64,000 bases of DNA, taken from Arthrobacter crystallopoietes (GTDB lineage Bacteria > Actinomycetota > Actinomycetes > Actinomycetales > Micrococcaceae). A program made the position numbers and the translations under genes. Numbering within the stretch: the first letter of the stretch is position 1; each line of letters starts with the position of its first letter. Positions 45,684-54,362 of this stretch are shown here, piece by piece. Under the pieces are notes generated by a model, which was not told where the DNA came from, ran no database searches, and was given only the letters and a program-made list of their open reading frames with translations. The stretch covers positions 2,728,001 to 2,792,000 of the forward strand of contig NZ_CP018863.1 of the NCBI RefSeq assembly GCF_002849715.1. The letters run 5' to 3'.

Positions 45684-47366
45684 ATGTTCGAGTCAATCGT
45701 TCCAGCAGAGATGGATCCGGTGAAGGCGGTTCCCGGTGATCCGGGTGCTGCCCTGGTCCGCTCAATGATCCTGGAGCTGGCGGACATGGACCCCGACGTC
45801 TCCGAAGGCGTACGGATCGACCGGATCGCCGCCCTGGAAGAACTCAAGGCCGCCTCGGCTGCGGGGCAGGCCCGGGAGACCGAGGCGTTTGTGGCTTCCC
45901 GGCGGGAGGCCCGGGCGGCGGCCGGGGTTCCGGTGGAGCGGCGGGGCCGGGGCCTGGCGAAGGAGATCGGGCTGGCCAGGAAGGATTCGCCGAACCGGGG
46001 CGGTAAGCATCTGGGGATGGCGACCACGCTGATCAGGGAGATGCCGTACGCCTATAGGGCGTTGGCGGAGGGCCGGCTGAATGAGTGGCGGGCGACGATC
46101 CTGGTCCGCGAGACCGCGTGCCTGAGCGTGGAAGACCGCGCCAAGGTTGACCGGGAGTTGTGTGCTGATCCGAAGACGCTGCAAGGGTGCGGGGATAAAC
46201 AGATCGGGGCGATGGCGAAGCAGGCCGCGTTGCGGCTGGATCCGTTGTCGGTGGTCCGGCGGGCCGCGAAAGCCGAAAACGAGCGCCATGTCTCCTGCCG
46301 TCCGGCGCCGGACACCATGGCCCAGGTGAGCTGCCTGGTGCCGGTGACACAGGGCGTGGCCGTGCTCGCGGCCCTGACCAGGGAAGCCGACCGGTTGAAG
46401 GCGCAGGGCGACGAACGCTCCCGGGGACAGCTGATGGCCGACATCTTCGTCGAACGCGTCACCGGCCAACCGGCCGAGAACCCGGCAAAAATCGAGGTCC
46501 AGCTGGTCATGACCGACCGCACCCTGTTCCAGGGCGATTCCGAACCGGCGCACCTGGCCGGGTACGGCATCGTCCCCGCCCAATGGGCCCGCGACCTGCT
46601 CCGCACCGAAGACACCGACACCGACAACGTGAACGGCAGCGCCGGCACGGACACCATCGACGCCGGCAACCCGGTAAATGGTGCTGCCAAGGACGACGGC
46701 GGTGCTGGCACAGCCTATCCCGGCACTGGGGACGGCGCTACGGCATCCGGTCCGCCAGGAACTGGCGAACCGGAACCGGTCATCGATACTGCTGCCGGTA
46801 ACGGAGATACCGGCGACAGCGACGCCGGCATTACAGGAGAAGCCGGCACGGCGACCGGGCCTCCCGGTCCGAAGCGAAGAGCCCCCGGCGATGCAGGTGA
46901 TGCGACGGAGGTGGAAGTGTGGGTCCGCCGGCTGTACACGGCGCCGGGCACCGGGCAGCTGCTCGGAATGGATTCGCGGGCAAGGTTGATGCCCGCCGGG
47001 ATGCAGCGGATGATCCAGGCCAGGGACCAGCTCTGCCGCACACCCTGGTGCGACGCGCCGATCCGCCACCACGACCACGTCGTGCCCTGGCGCAACGCCG
47101 GGGAGACCACCGAGATCAATGGGCAAGGTTTGTGTGAAGCGTGTAACCTCGCGAAAGAAGCCGACGGCTGGCACGCCCAAACAGTCCCCGGACCGCGGCA
47201 CACGGTGGAAACGACCACCCCGACCGGACACACCTATCTATCTACCGCACCGGCACTGCCCGGCACACCACCGGCAACCGAACAACCGGACGAGACGCCG
47301 GACCCGGTGTCAATCTTCGAACAGGCACTCGGCCGCATCGACTTCCTCTACTACCGTGCAGCCTGA
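45684..47366 (+). CDS. DUF222 domain protein with C-terminal HNH endonuclease (13E12 type)
   Basis: A 560-residue protein. The N-terminal DUF222 domain (residues about 10-310) includes RIDRIAALEELKAASAAGQA and YRALAEGRLNEWRATILVRE. A low-complexity Gly/Thr/Asp/Pro spacer of some 80 residues (about 315-400) follows. The C-terminal HNH nuclease motif is CRTPWCDAPIRHHDHVVPW, with the later NGQGLCEACNLAKEADGW holding the second Cys pair and Asn. These proteins are repeated in many Mycobacterium, Nocardia and Arthrobacter genomes; their role is unknown and their mobility is debated. The ATG at 45684 is chosen because a leaderless promoter precedes it. Confidence 0.9.
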   Translation: MFESIVPAEMDPVKAVPGDPGAALVRSMILELADMDPDVSEGVRIDRIAALEELKAASAAGQARETEAFVASRREARAAAGVPVERRGRGLAKEIGLARKDSPNRGGKHLGMATTLIREMPYAYRALAEGRLNEWRATILVRETACLSVEDRAKVDRELCADPKTLQGCGDKQIGAMAKQAALRLDPLSVVRRAAKAENERHVSCRPAPDTMAQVSCLVPVTQGVAVLAALTREADRLKAQGDERSRGQLMADIFVERVTGQPAENPAKIEVQLVMTDRTLFQGDSEPAHLAGYGIVPAQWARDLLRTEDTDTDNVNGSAGTDTIDAGNPVNGAAKDDGGAGTAYPGTGDGATASGPPGTGEPEPVIDTAAGNGDTGDSDAGITGEAGTATGPPGPKRRAPGDAGDATEVEVWVRRLYTAPGTGQLLGMDSRARLMPAGMQRMIQARDQLCRTPWCDAPIRHHDHVVPWRNAGETTEINGQGLCEACNLAKEADGWHAQTVPGPRHTVETTTPTGHTYLSTAPALPGTPPATEQPDETPDPVSIFEQALGRIDFLYYRAA

Positions 47367-47435
47367 TGGTTGCGGACGTCAGGAGCTAACCAGGTGAAGG
47401 TATTCGGCCTGACGCTTTCTACGTGCGGAACGGCA

Positions 47436-48689
47436 TCATTCGCCGGCGCCAGTCAACTCATTCGGAACATACGGTAGCTTTGCGCTCTCAATCACGTCGC
47501 CGGATTCCAGATCGACTGCGTGGATGGACGAGCTGCCCGGCTCTGTCACATACGCGGTATGGCCCTGGACGGCCAAAGTGGGTCGCGGCTGCTGCCATTC
47601 CACAGGCTCCTCCCATTCGTCGATCACAGGGATGCGGGCGGTGACGACTCCGCTATCGGGATCGATCACGTGGAGTGACCCATCCGTCCCTAGCACCAAA
47701 GCTTCGCCGTGCGGACCCCGGCCAAGCGATCTGAAGGAGTAGCTCGTGCCCAGTTCAACCAGATCAAGGGTGTTGTTACTCGTATCGATCAGGGCGATCC
47801 GCTCGGGCCGTTCCAGTTCAGCGTCCGGGTCCGTTTTATAATCCGCAAGTACAACGGCAGACTCCTCCGAGCCCTTCTGATTCCCCATCCGGCCATAGTT
47901 GTCCGGGCTGTCCACCTTGCTGATCTTGCCGTCCCGGTAGACCAAGGCCCCGTTTTCGCACCCAACGGTGACCGCTTCATCTGCCGCCGTTGCCTCACCG
48001 TGCACACCGGGGCACTGCTCGTTACGCGTGATCTCGCGGCGGTCCTGATCCAGCAGCGCAAGCCCCGAGCCGGAAGTGCTGTTGCCGATAGTCAGCAACA
48101 TGCTGCCGTTTTTCAGTTCGACGGCGACACCGTGGTGAGCTTCGGCAGCGGTGTAGATGTCGGTTTCAGGTTGTCCGTCGGCAAGCTGGGCAGAGTCGAA
48201 GGATTCGATGACTCCCGAGCCATCGCTGAACAGGACCGTCCGTCCGGCATGGCTGACCACATGGCCCGGTTCGTCTGCTTCGAACTGGATGTTCGTCAGT
48301 GAGGGTGTTGTGGCGTAATGGTGTGCATGGTCGCCGTGGGCTTCGCTCCAGCTGCCGCTGTCCAGGACTTTGAAGGCGCTGCCGGTCGAGATGATGACGT
48401 GCCGACCGTCACCGGCTGGGCTGAGCCGGTTGAAGCCGTCCAGCTTCACGGTTTCCAGCAGTTGAAGGCTTGCGCCGTCGAGAACCATGACGCCGCCGTC
48501 GTACGTCACGGTCAACCGCGGTGCGGCCTCGCCCAGTTCGACGACGTCGAACTTCGCGATGGGGTCGGCGGCAGGTGAGCCTGCGGGCTCAGGTCCTGCG
48601 GCGGCTGCTCCGCAGGAGGTCAGGAGAGTGAAGGCAAGAGGTGCCGTGAGCCAGATGAGCCTGCGCGAAGGCGCTGTGGGTGAGTGCAT
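47436..48689 (-). CDS. aztD: AztD-like zinc metallochaperone lipoprotein
   Basis: A 417-residue secreted protein with signal peptide and lipobox (LLTSC). The body is a beta-propeller-like repeat protein, with blades such as RLTVTYDGGVMVLDGASLQL and EALVLGTDGSLHVIDPDSGV. A His-rich metal loop HGDHAHHYATTPSLT is followed by FEADEPGHVVSHAGRTVLFS. These features match AztD, the periplasmic/extracellular zinc chaperone that loads the AztC solute-binding protein. A Zur-box-like palindrome lies 18 bases upstream of the start. No aztABC genes are in the window, so this may be an orphan or part of a dispersed system. Confidence 0.8.
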   Translation of the reverse strand: MHSPTAPSRRLIWLTAPLAFTLLTSCGAAAAGPEPAGSPAADPIAKFDVVELGEAAPRLTVTYDGGVMVLDGASLQLLETVKLDGFNRLSPAGDGRHVIISTGSAFKVLDSGSWSEAHGDHAHHYATTPSLTNIQFEADEPGHVVSHAGRTVLFSDGSGVIESFDSAQLADGQPETDIYTAAEAHHGVAVELKNGSMLLTIGNSTSGSGLALLDQDRREITRNEQCPGVHGEATAADEAVTVGCENGALVYRDGKISKVDSPDNYGRMGNQKGSEESAVVLADYKTDPDAELERPERIALIDTSNNTLDLVELGTSYSFRSLGRGPHGEALVLGTDGSLHVIDPDSGVVTARIPVIDEWEEPVEWQQPRPTLAVQGHTAYVTEPGSSSIHAVDLESGDVIESAKLPYVPNELTGAGE

Positions 48690-48707
48690 GAATTGACGCT
48701 AACATTA

Positions 48708-48727
48708 AATGAGAATCGTTTGCATTA
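48708..48727. promoter_or_regulatory. Zur box upstream of aztD
   Basis: AATGAGAATCGTTTGCATTA differs at only 3 of 20 positions from the mycobacterial-type Zur site pattern (AATGAAAATCATTTTCATTA). It is centred about 30 bases upstream of the aztD start, where Zn-bound Zur would block transcription. Confidence 0.75.
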
Positions 48728-48808
48728 GTGACGCCCGCACGCTTGTTTTGGGGCTCCAGATAGAAAGTGCTGCACGAGGTCTAACGTTTCAGCAGATTTC
48801 GCCGCATA

Positions 48809-51556
48809 ATGTCGTTGGGGCAGCGGCAGCGGCAGCGACGTCGTGGACCCCCTATCCGGAACGAATCTTGGGGGTACATCATTAAGGGTCTCAGCGTTTT
48901 TCGGCAACGTCTGGCGGGACAAGTTGCCGTAGCAGCACTTGCATCATTGGCGCTGTTGGCATCCGGCTTGCCGGCTCAAGCCGCAGACTTGCCGGAAGTG
49001 TCCGGCGCGTCCGCTGCGCAGCGGCCGGCCGGTGAAGTGAGGGCAGCGGACACCGCTGCACGGTCGACGGCGTCGTCGACGACGTCTCCGCCGTCAGTAT
49101 CGGAACCGGATGGATCCTCCTCCGGGGTGCCGTCGGACGCCTCAGCGGATCCCACGATTGAAACGTCGGAGGATGCAGGGACGACGGGTGGGACTGGAGC
49201 GCCTGCGGAGACGATGACAGGCGGGGCCGAAGCGCCCGCGGGATCGACCGCGCCGGCCGAAACCGCGGCGCCAACGGAAACCACGGCTCCGGTTGAGCCG
49301 TCCACGTCAGGGGAGACGTCCACCCCGGCTGAAACGCCGACTCCCGATGACCAGTTAACACCCGATCCTGGCGAAACGGAGCCGACGGAATCTACGGAGG
49401 GACCAACCGAAGCCGAACCGACAGCGGAGGAGTCAGCCGAGGCCGAAGCGACGGCGGAGGAGGCTGTCGCCGCGAAGGCCGGTGAACTGAAACTCGTTCC
49501 CTACAACGACCTCAACTGCGCTCTGATCGGCGAGGGCTGCGTGCAGACCTTCACATCCGTTGAGCGTCCCACCGAACGAATTGCCATTTACTGGAGCCCG
49601 CAAACAGGGGCGCACAGCGTGGATCTGCTGCACTACATTGGCAAGAAGTACCGGAGTGAAAAGTACGAAGCCGGCAAGTACGGTTACCCAACGTCGGACG
49701 CGCCGGATTCCAGTGCAACCGGAACGGTGTCCCAGACGTTCGAGCACGGGACGATCGACAATTCCTACGTCGCCAGCGGCCAGACGGCCATCGCGGCCAA
49801 GGCCGCGGCGATGGGCTACACACAGGCGGCGAATGACTTTAACTGCCTGCTGGCAAGTGATGGCTGCGTGCGCACGTACAAGTCGGGCGCCAAGCTCATT
49901 GCCATCTACTGGACCGCCGCTACCGGCGCACACACTGTGGACCTGACCCACGCCGTCGGCAAGGCCTACCGCAGCGCCCAGTGGGAAGAGGGCAAGTACG
50001 GCTACCCGACGTCTGACATGTCCGTCGTGCCGAACACCAAGGTGTCGGCGCAGTCCTTCGAGCACGGCAAGATCGTGGATACGTCAGCTCACTACGCTGC
50101 GGGCAGGAAGGCTTTGGCGGATCGGGCCTCGAAACTGAAGTTGACCGCGGTCAACGGCTACGCCTGCGAGCTCCGCGGCTACGGCTGCGTACGCACGTAC
50201 AAGCCAGCCGGCAGCAGCAAGCGGATCGCGATCTACTGGACCCAGGCCACCGGTGCGCGGACGGTGGAGCTGACCCACGCCGTCGGCAAAGCGTACAAGG
50301 CGTCCGGCTACGAAAAGGGTAAGTACGGCTACCCGACGTCGGATATGAGCGTGAATTCGAGGACCCTGGTGGCGACGCAGAGTTTCCAGAAGGGCAAGAT
50401 CGTCCACACGCCATCGCACGTGACGGCCGGCCAGAAGGCCCTGGATGCCCGGGCAAAGCAGCTGAAGTACACGGCGGTCAACGACTACAACTGCCGCCTT
50501 CCCGGCAACGGCTGCGTGCGCACCTACAAGCCCTCGCTCTCGAGCAAGCGACGCATGGCCATCTACTGGACCGCCAAGACCGGTGCCCGGACCGTGGAAC
50601 TGACCCACGCCGTCGGTAAGAAATTCAGGGCGGCCAAATACGAGCGCGGCATCCTCGGCTACCCCACGGGGGACATGAAGTGCGGGCTGAAGTCCAGAGG
50701 CTGCGTGCAGGTCTTCCAGAAGGGGCAGATCGCGTACTCACCGGCCAGCGGCGCGCGGACACTGACCGCCCAGATTAACTACAGCTGGAAGGCACGGAGC
50801 AGCCAGAACGGGACGCTGGGCTACCCGCTGCAGGACGCAGTGACGCGCAGCGGCAAGACTACGCAGGTCTTCCAGGGCGGCTCGCTGATCGCTGCGAAGG
50901 TCGGCGCGAGCTACCTGCCGAAGAATGAGTGCTGGGCCATCGGCGCGCACAAGACGCGCTACTACCACGGCTGGGCCGACCGCGTCTCGTTCACCATCTC
51001 GGAGAAATACGCCACGTACAAGGCAAGCTTCATCAACTGCGTGCGGATCGGCTCCGTCTACAAGCAGGAATGGAAAACCTCCAGGGCCACGGTGGGGCTC
51101 AAGGGCTTCAAGAAACCGGGCGTCGCGTCGGGCCACACGATGTACCGCTGGTCGCCGCAGGGCAGCTTCACCGTCACGGATGCGTTCGGCGAAGGCAATC
51201 CGGGCACCAGGCTCAACTACCAGAAGCTGAACCCCCGGTCGCAGTGGTCCGGCACGCCGGGCAGCGGGTACAACAAGTACTTCGAGTCCTCCTTCAACCG
51301 CTGGCCGGACGAGCAGATGTGGCAGATCATGCGCGCGCCCACGGGCGACTACCGTCAGGGTGCGGTGATCGACTACAACCGCGGGCCGGGGCAGAAGATC
51401 AAGCAGGGGGCAGGCTTCGCCATCTTCCTGCACGCGAACGCGGTTCCCACTTACGGCTGCATCGCGCTGGATCTGTCCAACGTGACCAGGTACCTGAAGA
51501 CGGCGGACAAGGGCGACCGAATTGTGATGGGCGTCCGGGCCGACATCTTCAAGTAG
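48809..51556 (+). CDS. LGFP-repeat protein with C-terminal L,D-transpeptidase-like domain
   Basis: A 915-residue exported protein. A long basic n-region precedes the signal helix (VAVAALASLALLASGLPAQA), then a 170-residue Thr/Pro/Glu/Ala-rich disordered segment. Four tandem modules of about 105 residues follow (positions near 49490, 49810, 50130 and 50450). Each ends in a KYGYPTSDM-type LGFP motif, and each starts with a conserved Cys pair (NDLNCALIGEGC, NDFNCLLASDGC and so on) that should form a disulfide. The C-terminus has HANAVPTYGCIALDLSNV, the His...TxGC arrangement of YkuD-type L,D-transpeptidases. LGFP modules bind arabinogalactan-peptidoglycan, so cell-wall anchoring or cross-linking is likely. 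The start at 48809 lacks a ribosome site. Confidence 0.82.
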   Translation: MSLGQRQRQRRRGPPIRNESWGYIIKGLSVFRQRLAGQVAVAALASLALLASGLPAQAADLPEVSGASAAQRPAGEVRAADTAARSTASSTTSPPSVSEPDGSSSGVPSDASADPTIETSEDAGTTGGTGAPAETMTGGAEAPAGSTAPAETAAPTETTAPVEPSTSGETSTPAETPTPDDQLTPDPGETEPTESTEGPTEAEPTAEESAEAEATAEEAVAAKAGELKLVPYNDLNCALIGEGCVQTFTSVERPTERIAIYWSPQTGAHSVDLLHYIGKKYRSEKYEAGKYGYPTSDAPDSSATGTVSQTFEHGTIDNSYVASGQTAIAAKAAAMGYTQAANDFNCLLASDGCVRTYKSGAKLIAIYWTAATGAHTVDLTHAVGKAYRSAQWEEGKYGYPTSDMSVVPNTKVSAQSFEHGKIVDTSAHYAAGRKALADRASKLKLTAVNGYACELRGYGCVRTYKPAGSSKRIAIYWTQATGARTVELTHAVGKAYKASGYEKGKYGYPTSDMSVNSRTLVATQSFQKGKIVHTPSHVTAGQKALDARAKQLKYTAVNDYNCRLPGNGCVRTYKPSLSSKRRMAIYWTAKTGARTVELTHAVGKKFRAAKYERGILGYPTGDMKCGLKSRGCVQVFQKGQIAYSPASGARTLTAQINYSWKARSSQNGTLGYPLQDAVTRSGKTTQVFQGGSLIAAKVGASYLPKNECWAIGAHKTRYYHGWADRVSFTISEKYATYKASFINCVRIGSVYKQEWKTSRATVGLKGFKKPGVASGHTMYRWSPQGSFTVTDAFGEGNPGTRLNYQKLNPRSQWSGTPGSGYNKYFESSFNRWPDEQMWQIMRAPTGDYRQGAVIDYNRGPGQKIKQGAGFAIFLHANAVPTYGCIALDLSNVTRYLKTADKGDRIVMGVRADIFK

Positions 51557-51583
51557 GTCCGCAAGTTCAAGTAGGTCCGCAAG
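51548..51583 (+). repeat. 18-bp tandem duplication at the LGFP gene stop
   Basis: TTCAAGTAGGTCCGCAAG occurs twice in a row (51548-51565, 51566-51583). The first copy contains the stop codon TAG at 51554-51556. It looks like a recent slippage duplication. Confidence 0.8.
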
Positions 51584-51675
51584 CAGTATCCCGACGATTC
51601 GGCGGCTAGCAGATGACGGGTGCTGACAAGGATCTTTGGGTCATTATGTGCGCATTCGTTATGGTTTTGTGAGCT

Positions 51676-51718
51676 AACGACGGCGGCGCCCCACCTAGCG
51701 TGGCGCGCCGCCGTCGTT
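51676..51718 (+). terminator. Strong hairpin between LGFP and CAP genes
   Basis: A perfect 14-bp stem, AACGACGGCGGCGC with GCGCCGCCGTCGTT, with a 15-base loop, lies 120 bases after the LGFP stop and 35 before the CAP-protein start. There is no T-run. Confidence 0.65.
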
Positions 51719-51752
51719 GTGACCCTCCCCAAGGAAAAACAGGATAAAGACA

Positions 51753-52565
51753 GTGTCGAAACTTAAAGCATTAATGTCCCTCGCTCTCGGGGCCTCCGTG
51801 GCGGCCGCGGCCGTTGTGGGACCCGCACCCGCCGCCCTGGCCGCCGTGCAGCCGAACCAAGGTGCCGGCGTCGTTGTTCCGCTGGCCGCGGGCGACAGGC
51901 TCAACACCGCGAACAAGCAGCAGATCATCGACGTGTTCAACGGGATCAACAAGTTCCGGGCAAGCAAGGGCCTCGAGCCGGTCAAGTTCAATGCCACCGT
52001 CTCCGAGCTGTCCGAGGACTGGTCGGACAAGATGGCCAGTACCGGCGACTTCAAGCACAACCCCGGCTACGCCCAGGATCCGCGCGTTGCCGAGCGCTGG
52101 TCCAACGCCGGCGAAATCATCGCCTACAGGACGGATACCCGGGGCCAGGGGCTGGTGGACCAGTGGATCGGCTCTCCCGGCCACAACCGGATCATGAGCG
52201 ACCCGGCGTATGACACGATCGGCGTCGGCATCTCGATCAAGAAGGACGCGAACGGGCGCGTGAAGATGTACGGCACGGTGAACTTCTTCAAGTTCCGTAC
52301 GCCTCCGGCCGGGCAGTACGACACGGCATCGGCGTTCTTCGGCTCCACGGTATCTGCGCCGGCACCCGCCCCGGCTCCTGCCGCTGTTCGTGCTCCTGCG
52401 GGACCGTCCATCCAGTCCGCCGGGGACATCGTTGCCGTGGACCAGGCGGGCGTGCTGTGGAACTACGGGATCGGTAAGAACAACGCGAATTCCTCCGCGT
52501 GGAAGATCGGTTCCGGCTTTGGCAACGCGAAGGAAGTGCACGTCGCGGACTGGAACGCGGATTAG
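51753..52565 (+). CDS. Secreted CAP/SCP domain protein, N-terminal part of a stop-interrupted gene
   Basis: From a GTG start (AGGA 8 bases upstream), 270 residues are read before TAG at 52563-52565. The order is signal peptide (ALGASVAAAAVVGPAPAALA), CAP domain of about 130 residues (FKHNPGYAQDPRVAERWSNA, GQGLVDQWIGSPGHNRIMSD, YDTIGVGI), an Ala/Pro linker, and the first strands of a VCBS/FG-GAP-like repeat ending VADWNAD. The stop falls at position six of the loop D-W-N-A-D-[stop]-T-M-D-I-V, and the same frame continues directly to 53144. The intact protein would be about 463 residues. A CAP domain alone could still fold and be secreted. Confidence 0.8.
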   Translation: MSKLKALMSLALGASVAAAAVVGPAPAALAAVQPNQGAGVVVPLAAGDRLNTANKQQIIDVFNGINKFRASKGLEPVKFNATVSELSEDWSDKMASTGDFKHNPGYAQDPRVAERWSNAGEIIAYRTDTRGQGLVDQWIGSPGHNRIMSDPAYDTIGVGISIKKDANGRVKMYGTVNFFKFRTPPAGQYDTASAFFGSTVSAPAPAPAPAAVRAPAGPSIQSAGDIVAVDQAGVLWNYGIGKNNANSSAWKIGSGFGNAKEVHVADWNAD

Positions 52566-52568
52566 ACG

Positions 52569-53144
52569 ATGGACATCGTGGTCGAGTGGGAGAGCGGCAA
52601 ACTCAGTGTCTACCCCGGCAAGCCCGGCGGCGGTTTCTCCAGCGCCACCACCATCGGCGCCAGCGGCTGGGCCGGCTACGAGGTCACGGTCGGGAAGTGG
52701 AAGAAAACGGACCGCTACCCCTCTGTGGTCGCCAAGAGCGGGTCGGGCATCCTGTTCCACTACCCGAACCTTTCCGGCGGGAAGCTCTCGGCGCGGACCC
52801 AGGTGGACACCGGCTGGAAGTCCCTGACCATCAACCAGCTCGACTGGGACAAGGACGGAAACACCGACATCGTGGCACGCACCTCTGCCGGCCAGCTGAA
52901 GCTCTACCGCACCAACGGCAGCGGAAAGTTTGTTTCGGAGAGCCGCAGGATCATCGGCAACGGTGGGTGGAACCCGATGACCGCGCTGACCTCGATCCGC
53001 GGCTACAACGGGCCGGGCACCCAGGGGCTGCTGGCCCGATCCAATGCCGGCGTTCTGTATTACTACCAGGCGAATGATTCCAGGTGGGCCGGACGGGTCA
53101 CCGTGGGAACCGGCTGGAATGGCATGGAGCTCGCCGGCCGCTAA
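52569..53144 (+). pseudogene. C-terminal VCBS/FG-GAP-like part of the CAP protein
   Basis: This frame is in phase with 51753-52565 and follows its TAG by one codon. It contains beta-propeller-like repeats with calcium-loop motifs, for example QLDWDKDGNTDIV and ADGxxDIV-type sequence at its very start (TMDIVVEWESGKL). It has no ribosome site of its own and no signal peptide, so on its own it would be a non-secreted fragment. Nonsense mutation, sequencing error, or TAG readthrough would each explain the layout. Pseudogene status is the conservative call. Confidence 0.7.
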
Positions 53145-53161
53145 GGCTTCGACTCCCGATC

Positions 53162-53211
53162 CACTGCAGGCAGCGGAGCGCCGGAACGGGCCTGCTCCGC
53201 TGCCTTCAGTG
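53162..53211 (+). terminator. Hairpin after CAP gene
   Basis: GGCAGCGGAGC pairs with GCTCCGCTGCC (11 bp), and outer CACTG with CAGTG, 17 bases after the stop. It separates the CAP gene from the stress protein. Confidence 0.65.
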
Positions 53212-53255
53212 CCTGCCCTCTACTCAGCCAGCGTGAGGACGCCTAGGGTTGAGTC

Positions 53256-54287
53256 ATGGAAGACGTTGTACTTGTGGGCTATGACGGATCGCCGGCGAGC
53301 AGCCGCGCCTTGGACTGGGCCATCGACGAGGCCCGGCTCCGCGGCTGGCCGCTGCGGCTGGTGACTGCGTTCTCGCCGGCCCAGAACATTGCCGATCCTA
53401 TGGTGGAGGGCAAATACGTCGAGCTTGAGACCCGCCGGGGCGAGTCCATGCTGCAGGAAGCCCTCGAGCGGGCCAAGAACCACGGCGTGACGGTGGAGTC
53501 CCGCGTGGTGGCGGGGAATCCCGGCGGCGTGCTCGTGGACCTCTCGAAGTCCGCCGCGCTTGCGGTGGTCGGCAAGCGGGGCCGCGGCGGGTTCGCCGGC
53601 CGGCTGATCGGCAGTGTCTCCTCGGGGCTGGCGGCGCACTCGAAGTGCCCTACCGTGGTGATTCCCGAAGCGGCCGATACAGCCCGGAACGCCGCCCGGA
53701 ACGCCGGCCGCGCGGAAGCGGAGCGCAGTGCAGTGCCTGCCCGCAGGACGGAAACGGCACCGGTTCCTTGGCTGGTTTCGGCCCCGGATGGCATGAGCGC
53801 CGAGGGCGTACACCCCGACGACGAGAGCCAGTCCTGGAGCTATGCAGGCCAGATTGTCATGGCCATGGATGCGCTCGGATCGAAGAATCCGGCCCTCTGG
53901 GCTGCAGCGGAAGCGGCGCAGTTCCATGCCAAGGCGCTGACCTTGGTTTCCACCCGCGCTCCGTACTACCGGGACTCGGTCTGGCTGGACCATGCCGAAG
54001 GCGCCAGCCGGTTCCGGCAGGAAGTCGCGCATGATCTGGACACGGTCCTGGCGGAAGTCCGCTCCCGGTATCCCGAGGTCAAGGCCAGCTGGCAGTTCTA
54101 CATTGCCAAGCCTGCCGAGATCCTGGTCGAGGCCACGCAGACTGCGGATCTGCTGGTGCTCGGAACCCGCGGACACGGCGGCTTTCCCGGGCTGCTGTTG
54201 GGTTCCGTCAGCCAGGCCGTCCTTCAACACGGAGCCTCGCCCATGATGGTTGTCCCCAGGTCGAGACAGCAGCAGGAACAGCATTAG
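53256..54287 (+). CDS. Tandem universal stress protein
   Basis: A 343-residue protein with two UspA domains (about 3-145 and 190-335), joined by an Ala/Arg-rich linker. Each has the ATP-binding pattern G-x2-G-x9-G-S: GKRGRGGFAGRLIGS in the first, GTRGHGGFPGLLLGS in the second. Actinobacterial tandem Usps are typically induced in dormancy or hypoxia through DosR-like control, but no such box was identified here. The start has no close ribosome site; the gene is followed by the pirin operon. Confidence 0.88.
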   Translation: MEDVVLVGYDGSPASSRALDWAIDEARLRGWPLRLVTAFSPAQNIADPMVEGKYVELETRRGESMLQEALERAKNHGVTVESRVVAGNPGGVLVDLSKSAALAVVGKRGRGGFAGRLIGSVSSGLAAHSKCPTVVIPEAADTARNAARNAGRAEAERSAVPARRTETAPVPWLVSAPDGMSAEGVHPDDESQSWSYAGQIVMAMDALGSKNPALWAAAEAAQFHAKALTLVSTRAPYYRDSVWLDHAEGASRFRQEVAHDLDTVLAEVRSRYPEVKASWQFYIAKPAEILVEATQTADLLVLGTRGHGGFPGLLLGSVSQAVLQHGASPMMVVPRSRQQQEQH

Positions 54288-54314
54288 GCATGCCCCGGAC
54301 GGCGTAGCGTAGGA

Positions 54315-54336
54315 TGTACATGTGTTTGCATGTACA
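54315..54336. promoter_or_regulatory. Inverted repeat in the pirin promoter
   Basis: TGTACATG-TGTTTG-CATGTACA is a perfect 8-bp inverted repeat 27 bases before the pirin ATG. Its position suggests repressor binding over the promoter; no adjacent regulator gene is present. Confidence 0.6.
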
Positions 54337-54362
54337 CGTGTGCAGGGAAAGGGCGTTGGGCA

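Noticed and set aside
45684..47366. Mobile element (homing endonuclease or insertion sequence)
   Set aside because: The HNH motif is present, but no terminal repeats, target duplication or intron/intein boundary could be found.
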